Below the pieces are notes generated by a model. It was not told where the DNA came from and searched no databases. It saw only the letters and a program-made list of their open reading frames with translations. Shown here one piece after another: positions 9,393-18,778 of a stretch of 64,000 nucleotides of DNA. Made by a program: the position numbers and the translations under genes. Source of the stretch: Emticicia aquatica. Lineage in GTDB: Bacteria; Bacteroidota; Bacteroidia; Cytophagales; Spirosomataceae. The DNA lies in NCBI RefSeq assembly GCF_923079645.1, contig NZ_CAKLPY010000002.1, forward strand, positions 1-64,000. The letters are read 5' to 3'. Each line of letters opens with the position of its first letter. Positions within the stretch are counted from its first letter, which is position 1.

Positions 9393-9899
9393 TTATTTTC
9401 CACCAAATAATTTACTCCAAAAACCTTTTGCTTTTTCTGTAACTTCAGCAACTGTTTCGCTCGCTTCTGCTGCAATTTCTTGAGCTTTTGCTTTCGCAGC
9501 ATCAACCGCTTCGTTGGCTTCTTCTTTCAAATCAGCAATTTTTTCAGCCGCTTGTGCTTTTACTTCGTTGATTTTTTCGTCACTCACTAATTCAGACGCT
9601 TTTGCTTTCAAACCATCAATTGTTGCTGAAGCTTCCGCTGCAATTTCTTGAGCTTTTGCTTTAGCAGCTTCTACTGCTTCATTGGCATCTTCTTTTAAAT
9701 CAGCAATTTTTTCGGCTGCTTGAGCTTTTACTTCGTTGATTTTTTCATCACTCACTAATTCAGACGCTTTTGCTTTTAGGTCATCAATTGCTTCAGTTGC
9801 TTCTGCTTTTAAGTCAGCAAATTTTTCAGTTGCAACGGCTTTAGCTTGGTCAGCCATTTCAGTTGCTTTATCAGTAATACTTTTTTCGTTCTCTGCCAT
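9393..9899 (-). CDS. Amphipathic Ala/Lys/Glu-rich helical repeat protein
   Basis: 168 residues, almost entirely Ala, Lys, Glu and Asp, with no Cys and no signal peptide. It is predicted to be a continuous amphipathic helix or coiled coil. Residues 39-94 and 95-150 are a 56-residue duplication (shared SELVSDEKINEVKAQAAEKI), and the tail ends WSKLFGGK. It resembles YtxH-like, LEA-like or apolipoprotein-like proteins of Bacteroidota, often linked to stress or membrane association; this is similarity of composition, not a firm family call. It is convergent with the amidohydrolase and shares its terminator. Confidence 0.7.
   Translation of the reverse strand: MAENEKSITDKATEMADQAKAVATEKFADLKAEATEAIDDLKAKASELVSDEKINEVKAQAAEKIADLKEDANEAVEAAKAKAQEIAAEASATIDGLKAKASELVSDEKINEVKAQAAEKIADLKEEANEAVDAAKAKAQEIAAEASETVAEVTEKAKGFWSKLFGGK
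9450..9785 (-). repeat. Two-copy 168-bp in-frame duplication
   Basis: Two adjacent 168-bp copies (9618-9785 and 9450-9617) encode 56-residue units that differ at only a handful of residues. The codon-level similarity points to a recent internal duplication within the helical protein gene. Confidence 0.85.
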
Positions 9900-10095
9900 G
9901 ATAATTTTTACAATTTTTAAGGGTAAGTAATTAAATTCTTCCGTAAAAATACAAATTTGCGAGTATAAAGAAAAATAAACGCTTGATATTTAAGGAATTA
10001 TACTTTTTTGTTTAGCTTTTTTTAAAATCCAACTTATTACACAACTTTTATTTACCCTTTTTCGTAATAATATAGTATCTTTTCCTAAAAAACTG

Positions 10096-12525
10096 ATGAT
10101 TAAAAAAATACTATTTTCTGCATTTTTCACATTAATTTTTTTATCACAAATTTTTGCCCAAAAACTCTTTACAATTAGTGGTTATGTACGAGAAAAAGGT
10201 AGCCAAGAGCAGTTAATTGGTGTAAATGTTTATGTACCAACGACTACCAACGGCACAACCAGTAATAACTACGGATTTTACTCCATTACGCTTCCTGAAA
10301 ACGAATCAGTTACTTTGGTTTTTTCGTTTGTTGGCTACGAACGAGTTGTAAAAACCTTTCCACTTACCAAAAACTTGGAAATGAATATTGAGTTGGCTTC
10401 TTCTAATCAGCTTCAGGAAGTTGTGGTGTCGTCCAAACGCCAAGAAGAACGCATCAGCGAATCAGTACAAATGAGTAAAATTGATATTCCCATCAGTCAA
10501 ATCAAGAAAATACCTGCTTTCTTGGGAGAAAAAGATGTATTGAAGGTTTTGCAACTCATGCCAGGAGTACAAAAAGGTTCGGAAGGACAAAGTGGAATTT
10601 ATGTTCGTGGTGGCGGCCCTGACCAAAATTTGATAATTTTAGATGACGCTGTGGTATATAATGCCAATCATCTTTTTGGTTTTTTCTCGGTTTTTAATGG
10701 CGATGCTTTAAAAAGTGTAGAATTGACAAAAGGAGGTTTTCCAGCACGTTTTGGTGGTCGACTTTCTTCGGTAATTGAAATGAATATGAAGGAAGGAAAC
10801 AAAGAAAAATTACATGGAGAAGGTGGCATTGGCTTGATTTCGTCGAGAATTACGCTCGAAGGGCCAATCCGAACAAAAAAACAAACAAATACAAAATCTT
10901 CATTTATTGTTTCGGCTCGAAGAACATATCTTGATATAGTTGCTTCGCCATTTATCAAGGCTTCTCAAAAAAACGAAATCGAAAAAACAACGGGCGGTTA
11001 CTATTTTTATGATTTGAACGCCAAAATAAATTATGAATTTGGGCAAAAAGATAAACTTTATTTGAGTGGATATTTTGGTCAAGATAAGTTTCAAACAAAT
11101 ACTAAAAGTGCTGATAATTCTTCAACCAATGGATTAAATTGGGGAAATGAAACTGCCACTTTACGATGGAATCATTTATTTTCACAAAAGCTTTTTGGCA
11201 ATCTGTCATTGATTTATAGCCGTTATCGTTTTAATATCAACTCTACCCAAAATAGTACTGATACACAAACCAACACTACATCGATTTATAATTTACAATA
11301 CGATTCGGGTATTAGAGATTTTTCAATTAAATATGATTTTGATTTTTTCCCAAATCCTCAACATTCTCTTAAAATCGGCGTTCAATCAACTTCACATCGT
11401 TTTACTCCAAGTGCGGTAGTTTTACAAGATTCGGATATAAGTCGCTACGAAACCAAAATCGAAAACATTGACGTTATCGAATCAGGTATTTATGTAGAAG
11501 ATATTTGGAAACCAATTGACCGATTAAAGATGAATATTGGCCTCCGAATGAGTAATTATCATGTTTCTGGCTCTGACTATATTCGTCCAGAACCACGTTT
11601 TTCGGGAGCTTTCAAGTTAAGCAATGATTTGGCGTTTAAAGCGTCTTATGCTTTAATGAATCAGTACGTACATTTGTTGACTAATACTGGTTTAGGTTTG
11701 CCAACCGATTTGTGGGTACCATCGACCGACAAAATTGCTCCGCAACAATCGCAGCAAATAGCGGCTGGTTTTGCAAAGGATTTCGATAAAAGTGGATTAA
11801 CTTTTACAATTGAAGGTTACTATAAATCAATGTCGAATTTGATAAATTACAAGGAAGGAGCAAGTTTTTTACTTGTAAATGATGTAACTGGTGCAAATAA
11901 AGTACGTTGGGAAGACAACGTAACGGCTGGAAAAGGTTGGTCTTATGGAACTGAGTTTTTATTGCAAAAGAAAGTTGGAAAGTTTTCGGGTTGGGCTGGA
12001 TATACACTTTCTTGGACAAAATGGAAGTTTGCAGAATTGAATTTTGGCAAAGAATTTTACCCTCGTTACGATCGTCGAAATGATATTTCGTTGGTTGGTA
12101 TTTATGATATAAAACCTAACATTACTTTCTCAGCTGTTTGGGTTTATGGTACTGGAAATGCCTTAACTGTTCCACTTTCAAGATACAATGCGTATAGCAA
12201 TTTTAACACTCGACAAAATAATATTAATCCAAACTCATCTGTGACGCCACTTTTTACAGGAAGAGCGGTGCAAGAATATGGCGAAAAAAACGCCTTTAGA
12301 GCCGAACCTTACCATCGTTTAGATGTAGGCGTTCAGTTTAATAAAAAGAAACGTCACCACGAACGTACTTGGGAAGTGAGCATTTATAACGCTTATAATC
12401 GTAAAAATCCATTCTTCTATCAACTCAACTCAAAAATCGACGCTAATAATCAATCTATCACAACTTTGCAGCGATATTCGATTTTTCCGATTATTCCATC
12501 AGTAAGCTATAATTTTAAGTTTTAA
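10096..12525 (+). CDS. TonB-dependent outer-membrane receptor
   Basis: 809 residues. A signal peptide ends near IFAQ, followed by a carboxypeptidase-regulatory-like beta-sandwich (about 23-110: TISGYVREKGSQEQLIGVNV), a plug domain (about 120-230, with VRGGGPDQNLIILDDA) and a long C-terminal beta-barrel ending in the aromatic SVSYNFKF typical of outer-membrane insertion. It imports an unknown ligand using TonB energy. Only 5 bp separate it from a DUF4249 lipoprotein on the same strand, the standard Bacteroidota pairing, so the two should form one transport complex at the outer membrane. No SusD homologue is present, so it is not a classical polysaccharide-utilisation locus. Confidence 0.92.
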   Translation: MIKKILFSAFFTLIFLSQIFAQKLFTISGYVREKGSQEQLIGVNVYVPTTTNGTTSNNYGFYSITLPENESVTLVFSFVGYERVVKTFPLTKNLEMNIELASSNQLQEVVVSSKRQEERISESVQMSKIDIPISQIKKIPAFLGEKDVLKVLQLMPGVQKGSEGQSGIYVRGGGPDQNLIILDDAVVYNANHLFGFFSVFNGDALKSVELTKGGFPARFGGRLSSVIEMNMKEGNKEKLHGEGGIGLISSRITLEGPIRTKKQTNTKSSFIVSARRTYLDIVASPFIKASQKNEIEKTTGGYYFYDLNAKINYEFGQKDKLYLSGYFGQDKFQTNTKSADNSSTNGLNWGNETATLRWNHLFSQKLFGNLSLIYSRYRFNINSTQNSTDTQTNTTSIYNLQYDSGIRDFSIKYDFDFFPNPQHSLKIGVQSTSHRFTPSAVVLQDSDISRYETKIENIDVIESGIYVEDIWKPIDRLKMNIGLRMSNYHVSGSDYIRPEPRFSGAFKLSNDLAFKASYALMNQYVHLLTNTGLGLPTDLWVPSTDKIAPQQSQQIAAGFAKDFDKSGLTFTIEGYYKSMSNLINYKEGASFLLVNDVTGANKVRWEDNVTAGKGWSYGTEFLLQKKVGKFSGWAGYTLSWTKWKFAELNFGKEFYPRYDRRNDISLVGIYDIKPNITFSAVWVYGTGNALTVPLSRYNAYSNFNTRQNNINPNSSVTPLFTGRAVQEYGEKNAFRAEPYHRLDVGVQFNKKKRHHERTWEVSIYNAYNRKNPFFYQLNSKIDANNQSITTLQRYSIFPIIPSVSYNFKF

Positions 12526-12530
12526 ATTTC

Positions 12531-13460
12531 ATGAAAAAACATATTCTACTTAGTTTACTCATTATCAGCCAATTAACAATCTTTTCTTGTAAAAGTTTGG
12601 TTAAAGAAATCGACCCTTCTATTTTACCCCAAACCGATTCAAAGCTGGTTGTTGCATGTTTCATTTCACCGCAAGACACTATTTTATCGGCAAAAATAAC
12701 AGAAACTAAAGTACTCATTGGCTCTACTGGCGATATCAGCAATGATATTACAAATGCAAGCGTCAAGATTTCGGATGGTACAAAAACCGTTTCTATGATA
12801 TATCATTCTACATTGGGGTATTACCGAGCCTTACCTTCAGATTTACCTATTTTATCAGGAAAAACATATACAATTACAGTATTTACCCCAGATGGTCGAA
12901 AAGTTAACGCTTCGACGAGTGTTCCTAATAAAATTGACATCAAAGAAGTAAAAGTTGATTCAACAAAAATAGTTGATATTCAGCGAGGCAATCAAGTGAC
13001 GAACACCGAATACAACGTAAAAGTGATTTGGCAAGACATCGTTGGAGCAAATAACTTTTATCGTGCATTAAGCGTTTTCGATTTTATTTATCAAATTCCT
13101 GACCCTAAAAACAATAAAAATAGTGTGTTAAGTCCAGTCTCAACAATGGTTGATTTACGTACAATTGATGATAAAAACACAGATGGACAATTGATTTCTT
13201 TGAATAGAAGTTTCCAACCATTCACGAGTCAAGGACAGCCCTCAACAGGGCAAAATATATCAGTTAAAAGCTTACAAAATATCAAAGTCGGCCTTTTTCA
13301 TACAGATTCTCATTATTATAATTATCATACTTCTTTACGAAAACAGCGAGAAAATAATAATCCATTTGCCGAACCTGTATTATTATATACAAATATTAAT
13401 GGAGGTTTTGGTTGTTTTGGGGCTTATAATGCAAGCTGGCAGGAAATTAAAGCAAAGTAA
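12531..13460 (+). CDS. DUF4249-family lipoprotein, partner of the TonB receptor
   Basis: 309 residues. A lipoprotein signal peptide has its lipobox at TIFSC (lipidated Cys near residue 20). The N-terminal pattern LVVACFISPQDTILSAKITETK followed by NASVKISDG is characteristic of DUF4249 proteins, which have immunoglobulin-like strands and are encoded beside TonB receptors. It is likely a surface or periplasm-facing accessory subunit of the receptor at 10096-12525. The start ATG lies 5 bp after the receptor stop, indicating translational coupling. The transcription unit ends at the hairpin at 13467. Confidence 0.85.
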   Translation: MKKHILLSLLIISQLTIFSCKSLVKEIDPSILPQTDSKLVVACFISPQDTILSAKITETKVLIGSTGDISNDITNASVKISDGTKTVSMIYHSTLGYYRALPSDLPILSGKTYTITVFTPDGRKVNASTSVPNKIDIKEVKVDSTKIVDIQRGNQVTNTEYNVKVIWQDIVGANNFYRALSVFDFIYQIPDPKNNKNSVLSPVSTMVDLRTIDDKNTDGQLISLNRSFQPFTSQGQPSTGQNISVKSLQNIKVGLFHTDSHYYNYHTSLRKQRENNNPFAEPVLLYTNINGGFGCFGAYNASWQEIKAK

Positions 13461-13466
13461 AAAACG

Positions 13467-13503
13467 AAAAGAGTGTTTGAAAAAAAAACTCAAACACTCT
13501 TTT
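13467..13503. terminator. Bidirectional hairpin terminator
   Basis: Arms aaaagagtgtttga (13467-13480) and its exact complement (13490-13503) enclose a 9-nt A-rich loop. It is located just after the DUF4249 stop and before the stop of the convergent DUF5916 gene. Confidence 0.85.
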
Positions 13504-13564
13504 GCATCAATAAAATTTAAGCGGTAAATATCGAAAACCTTTTTTTGTCTTTTATTAATTCATT

Positions 13565-15781
13565 TTAAAATTGCTTCAAATAGCTAATTTTTGCAATCAC
13601 GTGGTTTTCGGTTTGATACCTAATTATGTTTGGTTGTTCGACATTATCGAAACCTCGGTGATTATACACAAAATATATGTATGAAAGGGGCTGATATTCC
13701 CATGAAAGTCGAATATTGTAGTTTTGCAGGTTATTTTCTGAATTTTTCTGAATAAAACTAATCAATTGTACACGTGGATTTAAGGCAAAACGTCCTTCAA
13801 TCGAATATAAATCTACATTTTTTGTCGTTAATTCATCGCCAACTTTCTTAAAATGATTTCGATTAAAACGGCCAATAATTGATACATGCGGAATTGGTGC
13901 AAATTGCACTTTTATATCATTAGCAACCAATTTTCCATTAAAATATGTTCCCCAATCATGCTGAATTGTCATATTCAACATTTTTGAAGGGTCGGTACTT
14001 GCGTAAATTTGTTGTCTTACATAATTGTAGCTTCCAACCGAAATTGTTGTTCCTAAAGGTTGGAACGGTTCGGGTAAAAACTGGAAAGTAGGATTGACCA
14101 AATAACCCATAAATCCACCATTTTGGAAATTAAACCAAATCGGATTGATATTGATTTGGCGTTCGATTAATTTACCTGTGGAAGCTTGGTGATAAAACTC
14201 AGTCATAATTCCAGGTTCAAAAGCTCGAATGTATTTTTTTGGTAACCAATTTCCTCGATTATAAAAAAATATTCCAGGCGTTGTACCGACCACATCACTA
14301 CGAGAAACAAAACCCATTTCGGGATTAAAATCTTTGGTCACAACCGATTGTGTCCACCAAACTTTGAACTGATTAGTGGTATAATAATATTGAGCAAAAC
14401 CCGAAAACCCTTTTTTACCTCCATTTGTAGAAGTAGAATAAACAGCCATTGTGTTGAGTGAATGAGATTGGCCTAAACGGAAAAATCCATCAATCGCACC
14501 CACAATATTTGACCCATCAGGGCGGTTTTTGACAGTTACTAATCCTCCAATTCGGCTTTGTTTACCAAAATTTTCTGAGAATCTTCCCACAAAAAAATTA
14601 ATCGCTGGCGAATCCCCCACTTCACGCTGACGCATCGCAATTACGCCAAAATTTCTTTTCAAAGAACGATAAACAAATCTTCCACCCGCATCAATAGGAA
14701 TTGGGTTTCCTTTATTATCCAAACCAATTCTTCTACTAAAAAAAGGTTGAACTTGCATATTTCCACCAGAAAAATCAGGATTTGGTCCAACGCCAACACC
14801 AAATAGTGACGCATTTTCTAAGAAAAACTGTCGTCTTTCAGGAAAAAACACCGAAAAACGAGTAACATTATTTACTTGACGGTCGGCATCTGCTTGAGCA
14901 AAATCTGTATTTGTTGTGAGGTCTAAAACCGCATTTGGATTAATTGCCCATTTCAATTCTCCACCTAATTTAAAATTCGTTTCTGAAGGTTTTGCAATTT
15001 TTCCACCGTTATAGTTATCGTATGAAGTCAAAAAATACGGTTGAATTCTCACATTCGTTGACGGTGGAGGTGGTTGAAGATTTTTCAGAACGCCCGCATA
15101 AGTCATTCGTAGATTTGAAAACGAACGAGGATAAGGCGAAAATGCCGTTTGTTCATTGCTCATTCTACGGCTACGAAAAACATTAAAACCCCAATTTTGA
15201 ATGGTTTCGGTAGTTTTTGGATAACGCAAAGTTTGCCAAGGAATTGCCATTTCGGCCACCCAACCCGAATCCGTTCGAGAAGTTCTTACTCGCCAAAGTC
15301 CGTCCCAATCTGTGTCGTAATAAAGGTCATCAAACGATAATAAATCACGCTGTACACCATACGGATTCGTTACCAAAGCCATTGCATTTCTTTTGTCATT
15401 GAAACCATCAAACGACAAGGCAACCATATCATGCTGACGAAAATTAAAATCTCGCTTAAAATCGGTAGCTCTAATGGCTTTTTTTCCTAAAGAATCACGA
15501 GCGAAAATTCCAAAATAAAGGTACTGCTTATTATAAAGCACTTTCACTTCGGTTTCATTCGTAGGTTTTCTACCCTGAAAAGGTTCGATTTGAGTAAATC
15601 CTGAAGTTGGCTTGATTTTTTGCCATTCCGAATCATTCATAATACCATCAATACGAAGTGAAGATGAAATTTGCGTAGCTTCAATTGATTTTTTGATAGA
15701 ATCAGGCTTAAAAATATCAGCGTCTTGGCCAAAGGCAATAGAAGTTGTAATAACTAGAATTAGTAGTAGTTTTTTTATCAT
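13565..15781 (-). CDS. DUF5916 outer-membrane protein with CBM9-like domain
   Basis: 738 residues. A signal peptide (MIKKLLLILVITTSIAFGQ) is followed by a CBM9-like carbohydrate-binding beta-sandwich at about 40-230 (LRIDGIMNDSEWQKIKPTSGF; DTDWDGLWRVRT; GWVAEMAIPWQTLRYP). The rest is a beta-barrel region of the DUF5916 type containing NVTRFSVFFPERRQFFLENA, ending in an amphipathic strand. Family members are outer-membrane proteins of unknown function in Bacteroidota. It is convergent with the TonB operon and has its own 200-bp upstream region. No catalytic motif was recognised. Confidence 0.85.
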   Translation of the reverse strand: MIKKLLLILVITTSIAFGQDADIFKPDSIKKSIEATQISSSLRIDGIMNDSEWQKIKPTSGFTQIEPFQGRKPTNETEVKVLYNKQYLYFGIFARDSLGKKAIRATDFKRDFNFRQHDMVALSFDGFNDKRNAMALVTNPYGVQRDLLSFDDLYYDTDWDGLWRVRTSRTDSGWVAEMAIPWQTLRYPKTTETIQNWGFNVFRSRRMSNEQTAFSPYPRSFSNLRMTYAGVLKNLQPPPPSTNVRIQPYFLTSYDNYNGGKIAKPSETNFKLGGELKWAINPNAVLDLTTNTDFAQADADRQVNNVTRFSVFFPERRQFFLENASLFGVGVGPNPDFSGGNMQVQPFFSRRIGLDNKGNPIPIDAGGRFVYRSLKRNFGVIAMRQREVGDSPAINFFVGRFSENFGKQSRIGGLVTVKNRPDGSNIVGAIDGFFRLGQSHSLNTMAVYSTSTNGGKKGFSGFAQYYYTTNQFKVWWTQSVVTKDFNPEMGFVSRSDVVGTTPGIFFYNRGNWLPKKYIRAFEPGIMTEFYHQASTGKLIERQININPIWFNFQNGGFMGYLVNPTFQFLPEPFQPLGTTISVGSYNYVRQQIYASTDPSKMLNMTIQHDWGTYFNGKLVANDIKVQFAPIPHVSIIGRFNRNHFKKVGDELTTKNVDLYSIEGRFALNPRVQLISFIQKNSENNLQNYNIRLSWEYQPLSYIYFVYNHRGFDNVEQPNIIRYQTENHVIAKISYLKQF

Positions 15782-15873
15782 TTGATGATGAGCTTTTTCA
15801 GTACAAATTTAGTTAAAATATTTTAATATGAATTTTATTGTTACGCTAAATGTTTCTTTCACAAGCAATTTTA

Positions 15874-15881
15874 TAATTTTG
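15874..15881 (+). promoter_or_regulatory. Possible -7 box upstream of panD
   Basis: TAATTTTG matches the Bacteroidota -7 consensus TAnnTTTG, but no clear TTTG is found about 20 bp upstream. A small inverted repeat (aaccaag 15929-15935 with cttggtt 15948-15954) lies in the leader that would result. This is weak support only. Confidence 0.3.
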
Positions 15882-15984
15882 CAACTGTTTCTAACAAAGT
15901 AAGAATCTTGTAAAAATGATAAGATTAAAACCAAGCCTGTAAAAAAACTTGGTTGAAAGAATATTTCACAAAAAAATAAATTAA

Positions 15985-16335
15985 ATGTTAATCAATATTT
16001 TCAAATCCAAAATCCATCGAGTGAAAGTCACTCAAGCCGAACTCAACTATGTTGGCAGCATCACAATCGACGAAGATTTGCTCGATGCCGCAGGAATTGT
16101 TGAAAACGAAAGAGTACAGGTAGTCAATAATAATAACGGTGAGCGTTTGGAAACATACGCCATAAAAGGTAAGCGTGGCTCAGGTATTATTTGCCTTAAT
16201 GGAGCGGCTGCCCGCAAAGCAGAAGTTGGTGATATTGTCATTATTATTTCGTACGGCTGGATGACCCAAGAAGAAGCAAAAACGCATAAACCGTTGGTTG
16301 TTTTTCCTGATGAAAATAACCTTGTAGTAAAATAA
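15985..16335 (+). CDS. panD: Aspartate 1-decarboxylase
   Basis: 116 residues, the normal family length. It decarboxylates L-aspartate to beta-alanine for pantothenate and CoA synthesis. The self-processing site is Gly24-Ser25 within NYVGSITID; Ser25 becomes the pyruvoyl cofactor. The C-terminal chain holds the conserved [11 protein letters not shown] and [12 protein letters not shown]. It is a cytoplasmic tetramer. It is followed by the YbhN-like gene, rfaE2 and a zinc peptidase on the same strand, an arrangement I recall as common in related bacteria. The next gene is 82 bp away, so co-transcription is likely but not certain. Confidence 0.96.
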   Translation: MLINIFKSKIHRVKVTQAELNYVGSITIDEDLLDAAGIVENERVQVVNNNNGERLETYAIKGKRGSGIICLNGAAARKAEVGDIVIIISYGWMTQEEAKTHKPLVVFPDENNLVVK

Positions 16336-16417
16336 TTTTGGCACGATTTTCAAAGCCATCATTAAATAAAATGCTTTTTGGAAGTTGCTTAACTTCTGCT
16401 ACTTTATAAAATTTATA

Positions 16418-17413
16418 ATGAAAAAAACGCTTCAGTACCTTATTTCTCTTGCCATTGCTGCCGCTTTGTTATGGTTTGTTTTCAAAGACATTGACTTAAA
16501 TACCCTTTGGGAAAAGATTAAACTGGCTGATTATCGCTGGGTAGCATTGTCGGCGGTGCTTGCTTTGGTCGCTCACTGGAGTCGTGCCTATCGTTGGGTT
16601 TTAATGCTCGAACCGATGGGTTATAAACCATCTGTTTTTCGTACAACTTTAGCCGTTTTGGTAGGTTACGGAGCAAATTTAGTTTTTCCAAGAGCGGGTG
16701 AAGTTGCTCGCTGTGGCACACTCAATAAACTTGAAGATATTCCATTTGAAAAGTCCTTCGGAGCTGTAATCGCAGAGCGTTTGATTGATGTAATGGTACT
16801 TTTATTTTTGATTTTCATCAACTTTATTCTTGAATTTGACCGACTAAAAGAAGTATTTTTTAACTTTTTTGGTGAAAAATTCAAAAATCCAATGCTTCTA
16901 GGTATTTACGCATTAGTTGGTGTCACGATTCTCATTGTTGGTTATTTATTAATCAAGAAAAACCAACAAAAAATCATGCAATTGCCTTTATATCAAAAGA
17001 TTAGTTCTTTTATTGTTGGCTTGGCAAGTGGTTTTTTGAGTGTAAAAAACCTTAAAAACCCTTCTGCTTTCATATTTCATACGATACTTATTTGGTGTAT
17101 GTATTTTATAATGACGTATGTACTTTGTTTTGCACTTCCCGAAACCGCTAATCTTTCACCATTGGCTGCACTCACAATTTTCGTAATGGGTTCAATCGGA
17201 ATGGCTGCCCCTACACAAGGTGGTATAGGAAGTTATCATTTTTTGGTTGGAAGTATTGTAGTCCTTTACGGGCTTTCTGAACAAGACGGAATTACGTTAG
17301 CTACATTTCTTCATGCTATGCAAGGAATGGTTTTTGTAGCAGTTTTTGGGATTATTGCTTTCATTTTGACACTTATTTTGCCCAAAAAAGTACAAGAAAA
17401 AACTATTTCTTAA
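16418..17413 (+). CDS. YbhN/LPG_synthase_TM-family membrane protein
   Basis: 331 residues from the ATG at 16418; an upstream TTG at 16385 is in frame but less likely. There are about eight predicted membrane helices. The conserved segments of the lysylphosphatidylglycerol-synthase transmembrane/flippase-like family (PF03706) are present: RAYRWVLMLEPMGY, VGYGANLVFPRAGEVAR, AERLIDVMVLL and MAAPTQGGIGSYHFL. The C-terminal aminoacyl-transferase domain of MprF is absent, so it is not an MprF synthase. A lipid or polyprenyl-linked precursor transport role is inferred from the family. Twelve bases separate it from rfaE2, so the two are in one operon. Confidence 0.85.
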   Translation: MKKTLQYLISLAIAAALLWFVFKDIDLNTLWEKIKLADYRWVALSAVLALVAHWSRAYRWVLMLEPMGYKPSVFRTTLAVLVGYGANLVFPRAGEVARCGTLNKLEDIPFEKSFGAVIAERLIDVMVLLFLIFINFILEFDRLKEVFFNFFGEKFKNPMLLGIYALVGVTILIVGYLLIKKNQQKIMQLPLYQKISSFIVGLASGFLSVKNLKNPSAFIFHTILIWCMYFIMTYVLCFALPETANLSPLAALTIFVMGSIGMAAPTQGGIGSYHFLVGSIVVLYGLSEQDGITLATFLHAMQGMVFVAVFGIIAFILTLILPKKVQEKTIS

Positions 17414-17424
17414 AACCTAAAAAA

Positions 17425-17904
17425 ATGACCGAATCAAAAATACTTAGTCGAGAAGCTGCAAAAAAACAAATTGAACAATGGCAAGCGGAAGGCAAAAAAA
17501 TCGTTTTTACAAACGGCTGCTTCGATATTGTGCATCTCGGCCACATAGATTATTTAGAAAAAGCTCAAGCTTTAGGCGATAAACTTGTTCTTGGACTAAA
17601 TACTGATGCTTCGGTGAGACGATTGAAGGGTGAAAGTAGGCCTGTGATAAACGAATATGCAAGAGCTAGAATGATGTCAGCCATGAGTTTCATTGATACT
17701 GTCATTTTGTTCGACGAAGAAACACCTAAAGAATTAATTGAGACACTTTGTCCGAATATTTTGGTCAAAGGAGATGATTACACCATTGAGAACATAGTTG
17801 GAGCAGAATTTGTTATGGCTCATGGAGGCGAAGTAAAAACCATTTCATTGGTGAAAGGGTACTCAACTAGCTCTATTATTCAGAAAATAAAAGAAAGCTA
17901 TTGA
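17425..17904 (+). CDS. rfaE2: D-glycero-beta-D-manno-heptose 1-phosphate adenylyltransferase
   Basis: 159 residues, a stand-alone form of the C-terminal half of HldE/RfaE. It activates heptose-1-phosphate with ATP to ADP-heptose for lipopolysaccharide core. The nucleotidyltransferase signature is clear: FTNGCFDIVHLGHIDYL (HxGH) and, at the end, GYSTSSIIQKI, the ISSS-like ATP-binding motif. No kinase domain is fused. It follows the YbhN-like membrane protein by 11 bp. An FAD- or glycerol-phosphate-specific cytidylyltransferase is an alternative from the fold, but RRLKGESRPV and ILVKGDDYTIENIVGAE fit RfaE2 well. Confidence 0.92.
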   Translation: MTESKILSREAAKKQIEQWQAEGKKIVFTNGCFDIVHLGHIDYLEKAQALGDKLVLGLNTDASVRRLKGESRPVINEYARARMMSAMSFIDTVILFDEETPKELIETLCPNILVKGDDYTIENIVGAEFVMAHGGEVKTISLVKGYSTSSIIQKIKESY

Positions 17905-17959
17905 TTAAGTCGTTTGATTATTAATCAAGAACTTGTTAAAATTAAAAAACAAAAAAATT

Positions 17960-18658
17960 ATGATTTTCATTATCAGTATTGTCTTTATGCTCATCGGCCT
18001 GATGGTATCAAGACGCTTAAAAAGTAAATTTGAGGAGTATTCACAAATACGTTTAAGAAATGGCATGACTGGAGCAGAAATTGCTCAACAAATGCTTCAC
18101 GATAACGGCATTTACGATGTACGAATCATCCAAGTTGAAGGACAACTAACTGACCATTATGACCCAATTAGTAAAACAGTTAATTTAAGCTATGATGTTT
18201 ACACAGGAAATAGTGCTGCTTCGGCTGCTGTAGCTGCACACGAATGTGGACATGCAGTACAACATGCCATTGCGTACGCACCATTAAAAATGCGTTCGTC
18301 ACTTGTACCAATTGTAAATATTGCTACTAAGGGCATGAACCTATTTTACATGTTTGGATTCATGTTTATGGGCTATATTTTCTCACGAAATACAGCTTTA
18401 GCACAATCTGTATTATTGGTGCTGGTTTTGGCCAATGCCGCCATTGCTTTATTTTCGCTTATCACTTTACCCGTAGAATACGATGCGAGTAATCGTGCTT
18501 TAAAATGGATGGAAATGAAAAGTGTGGTTACAACTGGCGAACACGACATGGCAAAAGATGCACTCAAATGGGCAGCTTTAACATATGTAGTTGCGGCAGC
18601 GGGTGCAGTAGCCAACTTACTATATTATTTAAGTATGTATTTAGGACGTCGAGATTGA
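17960..18658 (+). CDS. Membrane-bound zinc metallopeptidase, YugP type
   Basis: 232 residues from the ATG at 17960; a TTG 27 bp upstream is in frame. An N-terminal membrane anchor (IFIISIVFMLIGLMVS) is followed by the zinc motif in VAAHECGHAVQHA and then three further membrane helices. The sequence matches the neutral zinc metallopeptidase family PF04298 (YugP), with DHYDPISKTVNLS and LPVEYDASNRAL. The active site probably faces the cytoplasm or membrane; substrates are unknown. It is downstream of rfaE2 and followed by a hairpin terminator. Confidence 0.88.
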   Translation: MIFIISIVFMLIGLMVSRRLKSKFEEYSQIRLRNGMTGAEIAQQMLHDNGIYDVRIIQVEGQLTDHYDPISKTVNLSYDVYTGNSAASAAVAAHECGHAVQHAIAYAPLKMRSSLVPIVNIATKGMNLFYMFGFMFMGYIFSRNTALAQSVLLVLVLANAAIALFSLITLPVEYDASNRALKWMEMKSVVTTGEHDMAKDALKWAALTYVVAAAGAVANLLYYLSMYLGRRD

Positions 18659-18690
18659 TTATAAGCTTAGCAGTTTTTAAATTGTTATAC

Positions 18691-18737
18691 AAAACCACGC
18701 ATTTAACAATAATATTTTGTTGAATTCGTGGTTTTTT
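18691..18737 (+). terminator. Hairpin terminator after zinc peptidase
   Basis: A stem of aaaaccacg (18691-18699) with cgtggtttt (18727-18735) is extended inward by ttaacaa/ttgttgaa pairing with small bulges and followed by a T run. It ends the panD-side transcription unit. An in-frame GTG at 18728 sits inside this stem, which argues against using it as the start of the next gene. Confidence 0.7.
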
Positions 18738-18778
18738 GTTGTAAATTCGTCACCAACATTAAAATAAAACACATAAAA

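Noticed and set aside
18728..18778. Upstream GTG start for the iron alcohol dehydrogenase
   Set aside because: It lies inside the terminator stem of the previous unit, and the extra residues have no family similarity; GTG 18779 is preferred.
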